Counted from the first letter of the stretch, positions 11,017 to 23,614 are shown. The stretch: DNA of 64,000 nucleotides from Amphibalanus amphitrite (GCF_019059575.1 NW_024881531.1:186001-250000); one strand, 5' to 3'. The notes: generated by a model from the letters alone, not told the origin. Numbers and translations: made by a program.

Positions 11017-11677
11017 TTCAAATTTTGCAAATCTCAAATGGTTGACATTCCCCATGCTAAAAAACAATCGCTGGGTTGCGAAGTTTTTTCCTCATGTCAT
11101 CTTCTGCTTTGTAAACGGCCGAAGCCTGTCTATCACATGGTCTTATCGGAATTTTGTGTCTGAAAGAAATCGTGTCGGGAAAATGGTGTATTTTCAGTGC
11201 CATTTTGACGTTGTATCGGTTTTTTTCAACCTGGTCCCCTGACCTGAACAACTGAGACTTATGTTATCACATTTAACACTATTATCATTTTCGATTTGCA
11301 ACTCTTAGCCATCATATTTCATAAATATGTCTAATTGTCTAACAATACTAAACAACCATTTTTTGCTTTAAAATCAACCCAATGATAATGCCGATAACAA
11401 AAATTGGTCAGTATTTTGCTTTCACAGTACCTATCTGTTAAAATCAAGGAAACATTGTGTTGTAAATAAGAGCATGGGGCGTCTTACCTACCCTGGACGT
11501 TTTAGACGGCTCTCCCCTATTGACTGAAATTTACTGTATGAATAATAAATTTTCAAAGGCAGGCATGATTAGTTATGTGGCATTGTATCAACTGTTTTAG
11601 GGGATTTCCTATAAAAAGGCAACATTTATCCTCTGTCTAAATATAATTATCGTAGAGAGGGTCATTTAAAAAATAAA
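11017..11677. other. AT-rich intergenic stretch
   Basis: No gene or complete element was seen. Confidence 0.5.
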
Positions 11678-11679
11678 TA

Positions 11680-12966
11680 CCGTAAACGGGGGTGGCTTTG
11701 CCTTGCTGGGTGGCTTTGCCATGCTTCTAAAAAAATGCTTTAGGGTGATGACCGGTGATCTTCAGTGATATTTTACGAAGAATGTAATAATTTTTGATGC
11801 ACAAATGAAGATAATGATGGGCCTTCCAACATAATCAACACTGAGAGATGAGTTACCACTAAATACCTAACTGGGCTCCATTTTATTGAAGTCATGAAAT
11901 AGTCAAATTTGAAGAGGTCCGAACTTTTTATTATCTAACCATGTTCTAGACCAACTGTGATGCTGAAACTTGGTATGGTTGATTATGACAAGGCTGTTAA
12001 GTTAGCATATCCAACAAAACTGGCATTTGTCACTTCATTTAGCTAACATTTTTGGTGGCGATTCTTCCAAGTGAATTGCAGGCCACATGGGGAGACTTTG
12101 CCACCATGTTATCAATGCAAAATGAAATACTTATCCGATGGAATTCAAAATAAGTTTTAAATGTAGCATCATTTTCATCTCCAAACTGGTTTTTAAAAAG
12201 TAAAAATTTATATGTTGAAAATTAACACAGGAATGCACAGTGGGAGTATAGAAAGGCAAAAATTACAAAAAAAAAATGGATGAAGATGGGCCCAACTTTT
12301 CAGCACAGCCATGATCATCTACAAACTCCTGAGTTTGCCAGTGAGACTGGCTGAAGAAATCTGAATCATTTTATAGATCAAAACGCTGATAATAAGGGTG
12401 TCGGTAAGTTCCCGCAAGAACGTCCTCTTTCTGTTCCTCTTAATGCCGCTGGAAAAAACGGCAAGGTCCTAGAACACCGATACAATAATATCTTTGCTTA
12501 TTTTCTGAGCCATTTTTCAGTTTCTATTTACTATCAAATCTCAATTATTTTCAACAAATACGAGTATAGTGTATCATAAAAGTAAGGTATCCCTCCTTTT
12601 TCGTACATCGTTTAAGAACAAAAAAAAAAAAAAAACTCGAATTGCTTTATTTTTTCATATTAAACAATTAAGGATGGTTGCCTTTCCCCATACAATGGAA
12701 CAAAAATGCTTGAAAAGTATTTGTTAGCGTTAAAAACCCATTATTTGGCATAGTGGCTAAGTCACCCCTTTTTCAGTTTAACTTTGCCACGACTCATTTT
12801 CTTAAAAATTTATATTTTTAGGTAAGATATAAATACGATAATAGCAAAACCCAAAGAGCTAATCTTCATCCGTGTTTTGAACATAGAGTCATCCCAATAA
12901 GTTAACAAGTTTAAAGAATACAAGCGTCTGAAGTTGAAAACATGGCAAAGTCGCCCCCGTTTACGA
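11680..12966. mobile_element. TA-flanked element with ~24-bp terminal inverted repeats
   Basis: The left terminus CCGTAAACGGGGGTGGCTTT (continuing GCC) at 11680 mirrors the right terminus GGCAAAGTCGCCCCCGTTTA (continuing CGA) ending at 12966, with two mismatches. TA dinucleotides flank both ends (11678-11679 and 12967-12968). The interior is AT-rich with no transposase frame. TA duplication suggests Tc1/mariner-type mobilisation; the element is non-autonomous. Confidence 0.65.
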
Positions 12967-13129
12967 TACTCAAAAATGTTCCTAGGAAGCACGCTGCATA
13001 AAATTTCGTCATGAAAAAGAAGCATGGATTATTCTAGATGTCACGCGCAAAGGTCAAGTAGAATGAAAAATCAACGCATTTCAGCCGCGGGTTGGGACGG
13101 TTGGGAGCGGAATGCGTTTTCCTGTATGT

Positions 13130-14330
13130 TTGATGCAGTGTTGCAATGCAATCCAGCCATTGGCGGCGGATTCGATTTTGGCGTGGGGGGCAAGATCCAG
13201 GCATCGGTAGGATTGTGATTGCAGGATTGCAAATTCCTGATTGCATTCCTTTTTGGTGGATTGCACCTGGATTTGAAATTCATTCCAAAAAACAGGATTT
13301 GATTGCGGATTGGATTGCGTCATACTTCCAATTTTTGCAATGCAATCCGGATTGTGTTTGATTAGTGCTTTGAAATGGTTTGTTGCGATTGAAAATTATG
13401 AGATCGGCGTCATCGGCTTAAGGTAGGTACTTTGCTATCAAGGGCTTTACATCGAAACTTGAAATAATTTAAACGCTTTTAATTTAAACGCTCAAAATAA
13501 TATACGCTGATGAACTGCATAGGAAGGGCAAAATTACGTATTTGAGGGCGAGTTTTAAAAATATAAAACACTGGTTGGGTAGAGGTTTAAATGTGGGGGT
13601 GTTTGAGGCAAAAAATATTTCCCATAAAATACCTGTGCCTTAGATAGGAATTACTCGCAAGATTAGGTACTAAAAATGGGTGATTTGGGGATGGAGGCAC
13701 GGCCCTATGCCCCCCTCCCTCCCCCAGATCCACTAGTGCACATAATAATACAACAGGATTGCAAAAAAGGATGGCGGATTTGATCACAATCCAAGTGAAA
13801 AAAGGGGATTGCGGGTAGGAATGCAATCCACTTCGGCACTATAGTCCGTTTTTCTTAAGTTCGACCCTCACTCAAAGCATCTTTTTGAACAGAGCACGAG
13901 AATTGCTGAGTGAATGACTGGGAAATCTGGCCGGCGCACAATGTATTCAAAGAATGAATAATATTTGCAAAATGTGTTATGAACACCGATAAAGTAGCAT
14001 AGTGTTAAACTCCATGCGTTGAATTGATGAGCTCAGTTATAATTCCCGACAGCTCGTGTATTGCTAAGGAATTTAAAATGTAGACAGATTCTCATTGCGA
14101 GTCGGGGAAATAGAGTTCAATTGCAAATAATTTTGGTCAAGTCGATCATATGTGAAAAGCAATGTGCGCCGACCAGTTTTCCCAGTCATTTACTCAGCAA
14201 TTCTCGTGCTGTGTTCAAAAAGATGCTTTGAGTGAGGGTCGAACTTAAGAAAAACGGACTATAGGAATGTGGATTGGGAATGCAATCCTTTCAAAAAGGA
14301 TTTTACCGATGCCTGGCAAGATCCCAGTCG
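13130..14330. repeat. GGATTGCA-rich inverted element (host of a nested MITE)
   Basis: Dense copies of GGATTGC / GCAATCC occur at 13140-13350 and again at 13755-13830 and 14270-14290. The outer ends GATCCAGGCATCGGTAGGAT (13195-13214) and TACCGATGCCTGGCAAGATC (~14304-14323) form an imperfect inverted pair. The central gap is partly explained by the insertion at 13840-14263. Confidence 0.5.
13840..14263. mobile_element. MITE with ~95-bp terminal inverted repeats
   Basis: TATAGTCCGTTTTTCTTAAG at the left mirrors CTTAAGAAAAACGGACTATA at the right. The pairing continues inward through CCCTCACTCAAAGCATC, AGCACGAGAATTGCTGAGT and the GACTGGGAAA block. The TATA at each edge is compatible with a TA target duplication. 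It sits inside GGATTGCA-rich sequence, splitting it. No coding capacity. Confidence 0.75.
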
Positions 14331-14339
14331 AGATGATGT

Positions 14340-14600
14340 CATAGGCGGATCCAGAAAGGCGTTTTCGACGCTGTAGGGGACATACCCCCCCCCCCCCCTA
14401 AGTGTCCAAAATCCAAAAACTCCTCGGATTTCGATTCCTTTACTGCTAAACAGTATAAAGCAAACAACATTCTGATAAAAGTTTTATTATTAGGAAACAT
14501 AAGGTACGTTTTGTCTATTTCGGGCGATGCAAGGGGAGGGGGAGTAAATATTTGCTTTATATGCCCGCTCCCTGGATCTGCTATTGAACGATATAACGAT
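14340..14600. mobile_element. hAT-like MITE (CATAGGCGGATCCAG ends)
   Basis: CATAGGCGGATCCAG at 14340 and CTGGATCTGCTA at ~14573-14584 are inverted, enclosing a C-run and a GGAGGGGGAG stretch. Similar ends bound 17079-19122, which does have an 8-bp target duplication. Here no duplication was found. Confidence 0.5.
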
Positions 14601-16440
14601 TTTCGTATTGCTGTTTTAGAAAAAAGCTCCAATGGGAAAAATTGTGCCATAGCCCATAACCCGATCGCAAATCAGATTTGAAGAACGGTGCCAAACCTTT
14701 TGAAGTAAGCGAGCGCTATTCTTCAATGAGGTAACTCGTTACCACTTTTCCTCTGTTCACTTTACGTTCGATTTCCGTTTAACCTCCCTTTAAAAAGTAT
14801 TTCTGAGACAGATATCAACTGAAACTAGCTAACAGCAGGAGGAGACCGCTCAAACATTCAGAGACAGTCGGTCGCATCTAAACCTATTGGGACAGCAATC
14901 CGCCAGAAACCCACCCCAAGGCAGTAGTTCGCCAATTAAGCTCATCGAGACGGGCTGTCTCGATGGGTTTATCCTACAGTAAGCCCACAGCAAGGCTTAA
15001 CTATGTAAGGCCCAAACGCTCATCAAGCTGAGAACGGAGGGCTGAGGTGAGGGAGTCGAGCGGTGGACTAGGGTGAAGGAATTCGTTGGACTGGATGCAG
15101 AGGCTCGGGGGGGGGGGGGGGGAGGAGCGTTTCTTTATTAGGACTTTAGGGTGCGCTGACTGCGGCAAGGTCCAAATTATCACACCAAATTTTGCCACGA
15201 CATCTACCGGTTCAGGCACTCGAGAATCAGCGGCCAGTGATATCTGCAAAGACGAAGCATTTCCAACCCAGCTTCAGCCTAGTGTGGGCGCCTCAGGTGG
15301 CTTTCATTACAGTTGCACATACCAAACGACCTCAGTGCAGACAGTCTGTCGCCGAAACCATTCGGAACAGACTTCAACGAAAAGTGAGACAAGGTTAGTG
15401 CTATCGTTAAGTGCCATTATAGACTTGGACCCCGTTGGCTTGACCCACTGGAAGGTGGTAGTTATCGGACGCTGCGGGGCATACTCATTTTTCCAAAATG
15501 CCTTAGATTTTGCTTTCGTGTTCGATGCTCTGTATTCTATAGCCAGCCTTTAGCCAGAGGGGGCCCCACTAATGATCAGTGCCCTAACCCTCAAAAGTTT
15601 CCGTTAATTTTTACTTATTTAATAGTGAATACTGAAATAAAGCGGATACTGAACTAGTTCAGTGAACATCCAGTTTTTACACTGGCCCCACACAAGCCTC
15701 CGAATGCCCAAAGCAGATCTCTGATGACTGGCCTTTGGGTGTCATACCGTGCATTGGTCAATGTGGTCAATGTGTACGACCTCGGCGTTTACCATTTTAC
15801 TTGCACTGGAAACTGTTGCGTTCGAAAAAATCAGGGGAGTGGCTTATTATGAGCGCTCATCAGTCCTAACCTCCTAACTACCCGCAAGCGAATGGCTAGG
15901 CCCTTCCGTCTCCGCTCGCTTGCGATTTGGCATTCATGTAGGTACAAAATAGCGGCAAACGACCACTGAGGGTGTGAGTTGCGTCTCTTACACACTTAAA
16001 ATATCTCTAAATCGAATCTGAAAAGACAAAAAATGCTATAAAGCGGGAATGGTTAGCATTTACACATATTCAAAAGGCACCGTTGGACAAACTGTAGGAG
16101 CACATAGCTGCAATATCAGGCTATGGAAATTTTCCTCATGTTTAGGGCACAAATTATGGAGGGGCAAGAATATACGTTTGCCCCTCCTCCAAAAGTTTCT
16201 TAGGGAACGATGCCTCCTCTGCCGCTCCGTATCTGTCGCCCCTGTACCTAAGCGGTCACTGAAGGCCTGGGTTGCCGCTGCGTCACTTTTACGCTTATAA
16301 TGTCTCCAAAACTAGGTTGAAGAGAGGAAAACTTGAATTGAACGCGAGCACTTGTCATTTAAGAAAGGCAACGTATGATAAAGTATATGGGCATCTGGTT
16401 ACATCTTCAGATGATCGAACAGAATAATCAGGTATATGTT
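14600..16440. other. Intergenic
   Basis: No confident gene. Contains a 16-G run at ~15107-15122 and a fragment similar to GGGGCAAAAAGAT / CTTTTGCCCC repeats at ~16150-16200. A 155-codon open frame at 15086-15553 begins in the G run and shows no domain. Confidence 0.45.
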
Positions 16441-16464
16441 TCTTGTCTAAGTTTTGTCAAAAAT

Positions 16465-16615
16465 TATGGGGGGGGGGCAAAAAGATACTTTTGCCCCCCC
16501 ACGAGTTTGCCAGGGGGGCAGCTGCCCCCCCTGCCCCCCCCCCCCGAATCCGCCGCCCCTGAATCCAGCCATCCAAGAAACTTTGCACGAGACGTTTTCT
16601 TGGATGGTTTTCGCC
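16465..16615. repeat. hAT-like repeat fragment rich in G/C homopolymers
   Basis: GGGGGGGCAAAAAGATACTT is followed by TTTTGCCCCCCC and ends GAATCCGCCGCCCCTG, the same type of end as at 17079 and 19122. Just outside it a small hairpin (CATCCAAGAAA...TTTCTTGGATG) occurs at ~16569-16603. Confidence 0.45.
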
Positions 16616-17228
16616 TTTAGGATTTGAAAACTGCAAGTTGCAAGCCAGGGACCCAATTTGGCTATCTCAACTCAAAACTTATGTTAACCCGCGCCGGGGG
16701 GGGGGGGGGTATTTGAACACCCCCCCTGCGGTTTTTCGCCGATATCTCAAAAAGCGCCGCCGTTTTTTGGCACACCTGTTCGTGCATCTTTTCCGCACAT
16801 GTGAAAATTTCAGACCCAGGTCGCCCAAGGTCAGGTCACCAGGTCACGCCGTGACCTCACCTCAGAAAAAGTAGGAATGCTAGTCATAGCTACACCGACT
16901 GAACGATTGCCTTGAAACTTTCAGTTTCAGCGATTGATAAGAGTAACAGTATCTATAAAATGTATATCTCGGAAGTTTGATATCGGTGACCTAAGGTCAG
17001 ATCAATTTTGCGGCCTCCATTATAAGTCAATGGGAGAAAATTGAAAAGCGTCTGTTTTGCACGAACGCCATTCTAGACCAGGGGCGGATCCAGCCGATCC
17101 GTTTGGGGAGGGCAAAAGTTTAGCCGACCATCGGCGACCCCGACCCACCACCGCGCCAGTGACCAAGTTACTTCACAACGCCAGTTACACTATCTTACCG
17201 TAAGATGGTGTAAAATGTCTTATGTTAA

Positions 17229-18715
17229 CCCGTGCCAGCCGCGCTGGGGCTCCTGGATTTTCACGCCCCTGGGGGATGTTTGAACACCCATATCCCTTCT
17301 AACTCGGCTCCTGGACCACGTTGCAACACGCGGTAGGCGGCGTTTGAAAGAGTGTCAAACATAATGACCAAATTACCCCAGTCACTTTTAAGGTCAGGTC
17401 AGATGTCAGATCACCAGAGCCCATCAAAGGCCAAATCCCGATATTTAGGTCCAGTTTCGACAATTTTTGAAGAACTGGCGCATAACTCGGAAACGAATAG
17501 AGCTAGAGCGCCCCAGAAAAGCTAATTTGATAGCACGGTTACTGCTCTTTCTGGATAATTCGCTCAGATTGGACCTAAGATCAACGGTTTAGCCTCCAGG
17601 GGAAACTGCCATAATATATGTATACTATTTTTACGGGAACGGATTTTCTGCGATAACTTTTGAATCAAACCTTGTGCTATCTTACCTTTACCGGCATCGT
17701 GTTCCTCTCGCGAAGACGCGTCGAATGAGTTATAATTTGATCTTAAAAAGTGAACTTACCACTATGACATTTGGTCAAGTCATGACCATGGAAAAGGTCG
17801 TGTTGCATATCAGTCGATCCGTATCGTAAAGCTGAACACATCTAAGGTGTTTCTATTGCTCTAGAATGCCTCCTGCAGAAGTTATTAGCGAATTGCTGCA
17901 AACTATTGCATATCTTTCGTGACCTGAGATGATCTCAGGGACATAAGGAGGGGTCACGGGTGCTATTTTCCGGTTCACTGTGTGCTGTTTAGGTTGTAAC
18001 TCGGTATTGTTAAGAGTGACGTTTCTTATAAATTTAGCACGAATGTTTGAAAGGGCGGATTGACGGGAGCCGGAGCCTACGCTAAGCAGAGCTTGTTGCG
18101 TAGAGCCCGACCCCTACCGTCCGATCGCCTAATTCCGGGTGACAGGAGAATTTAGTTGAACGTTTAACAATGCCAATGTTTAACGTGCCCTTCAAAGCCG
18201 GACACGGCCTGTCCCACTCCTGACTTTGACTGGCTGCGGCTGCTCCCACCAACCTCAGACCATCCCCGTCAGGAGTCTCAAATATCGAGCGCCGGAGCGA
18301 CTCAAACCCGGGCTGTCACTACCGGGAGTCCATTGCTTTACCAACTGAGCTACCGGACAGGAGGTTTGCCCCAAAAAAGGTGCCTTTCAATTTTCTCTTA
18401 TTGACTTATAGTGGAGAGGTCGCAAAAATGACCTAGCCCTAGGTCATCGATATAAAAATCATGTGACTAACATTTTGTACATACAAAATGTTAGTCACAA
18501 AATGTAGGTACTGTTACCCTTATTAACTGCTGAAAGTTTCAAAGCGATCCGTCACTCGGTTTAGCTATGGCAAGCATTGGAAATGTTTTTAGGTTATGTC
18601 ACTTGACGTGCAGCTATAGTGATTTTGTGACCTTGAGAGACCTTGGTCTGACATTTTCAGAACATATGCAAAAAATAGGTATAAAATGGCGGCTAGGCAC
18701 GTCGCCGTTTTTTAC
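17229..18715 (-). mobile_element. Inverted, truncated TTAA-family element nested in the hAT-like element
   Basis: TTAA at 17225-17228 is followed by CCCGTGCCAGCCGCGCTGG. From there the sequence is the reverse complement of the outer element's right half (AACTCGGCTCCTGG matching CCAGGAGCCGAGTT) and later of its left half (GACTTATAGTGGAGAGGTCGC matching the outer element near 17020). The far end has no TTAA or terminal repeat, so it is truncated, ending somewhere near 18.7 kb. A SINE interrupts it at 18050-18362. Confidence 0.65.
18050..18362 (-). mobile_element. tRNA-derived SINE, copy 2
   Basis: Minus-strand head with GTAGCTCAGTTGGTAAAGC (box A, complement 18341-18353) and GGGTTTGAGTCG (box B, complement 18298-18309). 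Body and 3' part match the SINE at 6993-7336. It is the youngest visible layer of this nest. Confidence 0.78.
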
Positions 18716-20097
18716 GCGGAACGCTCCACAGCAATGAGGCTCCCAACAAATGACAAAACTGTGGATTGCTTAGGTAATTTCGAATATAGGGTGGTGGGCG
18801 TCTTACCCGACTGGGTATCTTGCCCCGTGTTACCCCACACCATGGCCATTGGCCACACTGCAATGCTTATGCATGCATGCAGTTCAGGGGGTTCAATCTA
18901 ATATCAGCATATCGACCCAAAATATCAGCAGCAAGTGGTCAGCTCTTTCCTTCGGAATGGCCGTCACGGAAGAAGCCCTGCTTTTCGTCCATATAGGCAT
19001 CGACCGTATTAGATTTGCTCATCGCTACATGCTTTGGGAGGGGCAAAAAGATAGTCTTGCCCACACGATTTGGCTTTGGGGAGGGCAAATGCCCATTTTG
19101 CCCTCCCCTGGATCCGCCACTGTTCTAGACACTATATCAAACATCGAGATGCAGGTAAAATTGACACACTGAATCGGAAAATGGCAACTGTGACCTCTCG
19201 TTATGTCCCTGAGGTCATCTCAGGTCACGAATAGTATCATAACTTCTGATAGAGGCAGGCTAGAGCGCTGAAAACGCCTTAGATGTGTTCGGCTCGACGT
19301 TACGGATCGACTGATATGCAACATGACCTTTTCCGGTCAGGTCATGACCTTGACCTGAAGTCAAATTTTCAAGTTGACCTTTCAAGGTCAAATTATAGTT
19401 CATTCGACGCGGCTCGACGAGAGGAACACGATGCTGGCAAAATAATTGTCGTGGCTCGCTTGAGTCAAAAGTTATTGCCGAAAAACACTTTTCGTAAAAA
19501 CGGCTATTTTTGGAGTTTTTGCTCTCTGGAGGCTATACCGTTGACCTGAGGTCAAATCTGAGGACATAGCAGCGAAAGAGCGTTAAAAGAGCTATCGAAT
19601 GCGCTTTTCCGCTGCGCTGTAGCTCTATCGGTTCCCGAGTTAGCCGTTGGGAGTTTCCAAAATGTTGAAATAGCCAACATTTTACCTTTGGTGACCTCTG
19701 GTGACCTGACCTTTGACCTGACCTAAAAAATGACCGAAGTGTTTTCGTCCTGATTTTGGCCGTTCTTTCGAATGCTGCTTACCGCGTGTCGCTACGTGTT
19801 CCAGGAGCCGAGTTAGAGGGGGGTGTTCAGACACCCCCAGGCCCGGCGCGGAAGTCGCGGAGCACCGGCCCGGCGCGGGTTAAGGTGGGATGGTCACTTC
19901 AAAATAAATGCAACGAATGAATCCAAACAACAAACTCTCGTATCAAATATCACGGTAAATTTTTACCAAACGCACATTTTTGTTTAGAAATGTGTACTCA
20001 CTCACAGTTAACATTTCATATGACGTATCACGATTTGAGTGAGTCACTCAGTACAATATATCAAACACCGGTTAATGTATGTGTAGTTCGTTGTAGG

Positions 20098-20660
20098 GTT
20101 CAATGACGATTTACCGGTCTTTGACTGTTACATAACGACTTGTGTATTTGGATTTAAAATGTTGTAAAATCCGTTCATCCATTTGATACATGAAAATCGT
20201 GACTTGAAAACCTACATTGGAAGCCCAACCTTCGACCCTACATTCCCCCTCTCTGATCCTTATTTTTTTCTCACCCAATGCTCTCACATAACAGTTTAAC
20301 GGACCACCACACCACTTCCTGGCCTCTTACACCGACTAGGGGAAAACACTGTGCAGCAGCTCAGTTGCGTCTACTCACCGTTTTTACGTTGAGGCCGGCC
20401 GGAGTGCCGGGGATCGGTCAGGCCGGGTCACCGGCGCCCCGTCACCTGATGCCATGCTCCAGAGTGCAGAGATGTCGTGTGGCTATCTTTGATGGCTTAT
20501 AGGGCATGCGATATAAATCATTGACATCCTTTGATCCTTGCACTTGAACGGTCAGATTGTTTATCGCTCTGTGGGTGGTAGACACTGATAGTGGGATTAT
20601 TATGTTCTTCTACCTTTTCAAAGATAACTAACTGAGTGCTGGCTTATAATGCAATGCTTT
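20098..20660 (-). repeat. Duplicated segment, copy 2 (partner at 4340-4960)
   Basis: Same orientation and block order as copy 1. The core at ~20407-20460 is identical over more than 50 bp, and flanking blocks show scattered changes and small indels. On the minus strand the ATG at 20455 opens the same 16 codons as copy 1, but here a TAA at 20384-20386 falls just before the conserved GTGAGT donor at 20373-20378. This copy therefore looks broken, unless a different donor (for instance the GTAAAA at the TAA) is used. Confidence 0.7.
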
Positions 20661-20744
20661 TATGTAATCTTGGTAACTTAAATGTAGCTCTGACCTTATC
20701 TTGTCATCTTGTCATGTTATCTAGCATCTTACTTGGGTTGGGAG

Positions 20745-21300
20745 TGGGTGAGCCATTGACCTATCGCATGGTGGTGTTGACGACTTTGGCGGCCCGACGC
20801 TCGGCCCTCGGGCCGTGCCTCCCTCATCCGCCCCGTCTGTTGCCCTTCGCAGCCCTCCCCTTCCCTGTCTGGCGGACGGGAGGGGCCCTCCCTCCGCCCG
20901 CCACCCCACCCATTCCCCCAGCCCGCAGTATTGATCGTTTCTGTCGGGGAGTTTCGCCGGGCAGTCAGGGGGGAGGCCCGGGTTCGGGGGAGAACCGCCC
21001 GTCCTCTCCCCTCCCCCTGCCGCCGTCTGATATTGATTGGTGCACCGCGGAGGGGACAGCCGCCCCCCCCCCCCCCCGGTCTGGCCGGAGGCTGGGGTGC
21101 GCCCCTTCTCAGCGGTCTCCAGAGGACCATCTCTGTGCCGCCACGGCTGACTCACGGGCCTCCCCTCCCTCCCCCTCCCCTCTCCCGCTGCCCGGCACCG
21201 ACCATTCGGTGGGAAAGGTTCGGTCGGCAGACCGACGCTCGCTCTTCGAATGTCATGGCCGGCCTCCATACTGACGGACGGCGTGACAACCTCGATTGAG
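20745..21300. other. GC-rich, CpG-containing island
   Basis: Both strands stay open for more than 120 codons in several frames because of high GC and few stops; the translations are Pro/Gly/Arg low-complexity. More plausibly a CpG-type island or UTR exon than coding sequence. Confidence 0.4.
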
Positions 21301-22427
21301 TGTTGGTGTTATCTGGTCGATAAGAGGAGCCTGCTCACTTGTGTGCTCATAGATCTCTGTATGTGGTATGCCTTCATTTCAACCTTTCAGATAGACTTTG
21401 ATGCCGTTCTGACACATCCTGAGCTATTTGATACAGCGTCGACTCCAACTCCAAGCCGGTAGCCTATGTTGTTGCTTTTGTGACCTTGCTGGCCTATTTT
21501 ATCGTGTTGCTGATGAAAACCTTCCTCGTTTTAACGCACATTTCTCAAGATTTGTTTGTGTTCCCACAAACCGTAACAGTAATATATGTTTTTATGTAAT
21601 GTTTATTTAAGAAACACATGCGTTACAAAATACGACACAAAATAGTTCGTCACACGACAGCACACATCCACATTTGTACATTTTGATCAATGGCGGAAAT
21701 GCTTTGTTACTGGATCATGTGAACAGGACATAGATCGGAAAATTCAAAAATAGCTCGTCACTCAGCAGTCACAGCACGGTTGTGAGTTGAAACAGCCAAC
21801 AGGTTGACAAGCCTGATGGCTTGATATTGTCGCTCAATCAGTTTGATAGTATGATCATAGAATAGCGTGGCCTGAGCTAAAAATAGCGGCGCTTCAATGT
21901 TTAAATCTTTGTGCAAACTTGATGTGTCAGCTTATGCGACTGTAGGGTTGGATGAATAGTTTACAAAAATAGCTGGTTCTGAGAGGTATCCTGTTCTAAG
22001 GGGTATTGTTGAGGCACAATGTTCATGGCCGTGACTCCGTTTGGAGAACCATGTGTTATGATTAAATAGAACAGTAAGTACTTACTTAACCTGCTTGGAC
22101 ATCTACGTAACCACTACTTCTGAATTCGCTACAATATTCACACGCATGCTGCATTTAAAAATAAACATCACTAACACTGACATTTATGCTAAAATAGTGT
22201 ACATTGTACGAATATGACTAGAGCATTCCACCATACCTCTCGAAGTTTCACGTTCCCTGAAGCGAAGATATGAAGGGCCCGATCAAGACCTTCGTATTTC
22301 GCAAAACACATGCACATCGTGGAATACATTCACTGAAACATATTGAGCAAATCTCCCCACGCTGATCGGAAGGTCAGTGATAAAGTGATGCAGTCCGAAC
22401 AGCTAACCTCCATTTTACGTGTTGTTA
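21300..22427. other. Intergenic
   Basis: No gene or complete element was recognised. Confidence 0.5.
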
Positions 22428-22429
22428 CG

Positions 22430-23112
22430 GAGCGAGCGAGGCGAGCGTAGTCTTTCCTTAGATTAACGGAAATTTCTGAGTATGAGCGGCCGGCCGGCCG
22501 GCCGTGCGGACGCTTTTGCGAGGCTTATATCTCAGCAACCACTTGACCGATTTACACGCGGTAATTTTTGTAGGGTAGCTTTATTCCTTCTACCAAGTAT
22601 TGGACTATTCCCGATGCATGTGGGTGACCCCTTATGCACGTGCCACGTGCAAAACGAAGTGGTGTCAGTTTTGTAATTGTTGCAATATCTCGGTAACTAC
22701 TTGGCCGATTGCGCTGAAAGTTGGCATGTAGGTAGGCACCCACTAGGCACTGCATATCCATGTGCCAGAGTTGGGGTGCTGCTGCACGTGCGCACGTGCA
22801 GGGGGCGTTTCCAGATCTCGAGAACGGCTGGACCGATGGCGCTCAAATTTGGTACACGGTTAGGGACCAGTTAGTAGGGTGCCGTGCACAAGTCAGTTGG
22901 GACCCATTTTGCACGTGCGCACGTGCAGGGTGCCGCTTCCAGATCTCGAGAACGGCTGGGCTGATTGTGCTCAAATTTGGCAGATCGCTAGAGACCGGTT
23001 AGTAAGGTGCCGTGCACAAGTTAGTTGGAGGTACCCCCTCGAAATTTCGCACGTGCAAGACCCACCCTCTCGCTCGCTCCGTTAGTCGCCCCAAAAGGCG
23101 TTATACTGGTTT
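22430..23112 (+). mobile_element. Solo copy of the GGAGCGAGCGA-ended repeat
   Basis: Begins TTACGGAGCGAGCGAGGCGA, has a GGCCGGCC run near the left, a left module of the 'TATCTCAGCAACCACTTGAC' type, then the common right part with two GCACGTGCGCACGTGC palindromes. It ends CTCGCTCGCTCCGTTAGTCG, then hairpin CGCCCCAAAAGGCG and ACTGG. It matches units 3 and 4 of the array at 38937-41728. Confidence 0.8.
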
Positions 23113-23614
23113 TAGTATATGGCACATGTAACTGATATGCGCCATTGGCATGCTCTACAGACGCTCCCACTTTCATGCGCTTTGCGACTTTCGATCTGCA
23201 CGGTTGCCTCGCCGAGCTGTTATGGCACTCACGAGCTCTTATGGACTCTACATGAGTCATACGAACACATGGTCGCTGAGTCAGTCACTGACAGCCTGTC
23301 GCACGTCCACACATTTACACTAGCTCTGTCCCGACTCAGTTCGTCGTCGCACCGGGTCACTTTGGGTGATTCGGCCGGATACAGGTCACTGCAGTCCACT
23401 TCTCCCTCCGCGGGCTGAGAACATCCCGACGCGTGAGAATGAACAATAGGCTGCGTCGAATGCCATCGACATTCGCGACGTTCATTCAAATGCCACATGC
23501 TTGAGGTACCACTTACGCTTTTACAAATTCCAGTGCAGCATTGATCTGTTTTGCCTTGCATGCGCTCTCGCATCGCCGTCCCATCTCGCTGCTACCGGTT
23601 TTATCGACCGGCCT

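Larger units (their letters stand above)
17079..19122. mobile_element. hAT-like element with perfect 8-bp target duplication TTCTAGAC
   Basis: CAGGGGCGGATCCAG at 17079 mirrors CTGGATCCGCCACTG ending at 19122, and TTCTAGAC occurs directly outside both ends (17071-17078, 19123-19130). Eight-base duplications with CAG..CTG ends are diagnostic of hAT transposition. Inside are short hAT sequence at both edges and a further inverted TTAA-element copy with a SINE. No transposase. Confidence 0.85.
16688..19879. mobile_element. TTAA-flanked (piggyBac-like) element, outer host of a nest
   Basis: The left terminus CCCGCGCCGGG and right terminus CCCGGCGCGGG are inverted, and TTAA lies at both edges (16684-16687, 19880-19883). 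A 5' hairpin (GGGGTATTTGAACACCCC) and a 3' hairpin (GGGGTGTTCAGACACCCC) sit just inside. About 2.05 kb of this span is a later hAT-like insertion; without it the element is about 1.1 kb. The interior holds many AGGTCA/TGACCT half-sites and no transposase. TTAA duplications with CCC-starting ends are the hallmark of piggyBac mobilisation. Confidence 0.75.

Noticed and set aside
20721-21299. Frames of 182-212 codons on both strands
   Set aside because: GC-rich low-complexity sequence; strands mirror each other and no motif is recognisable.
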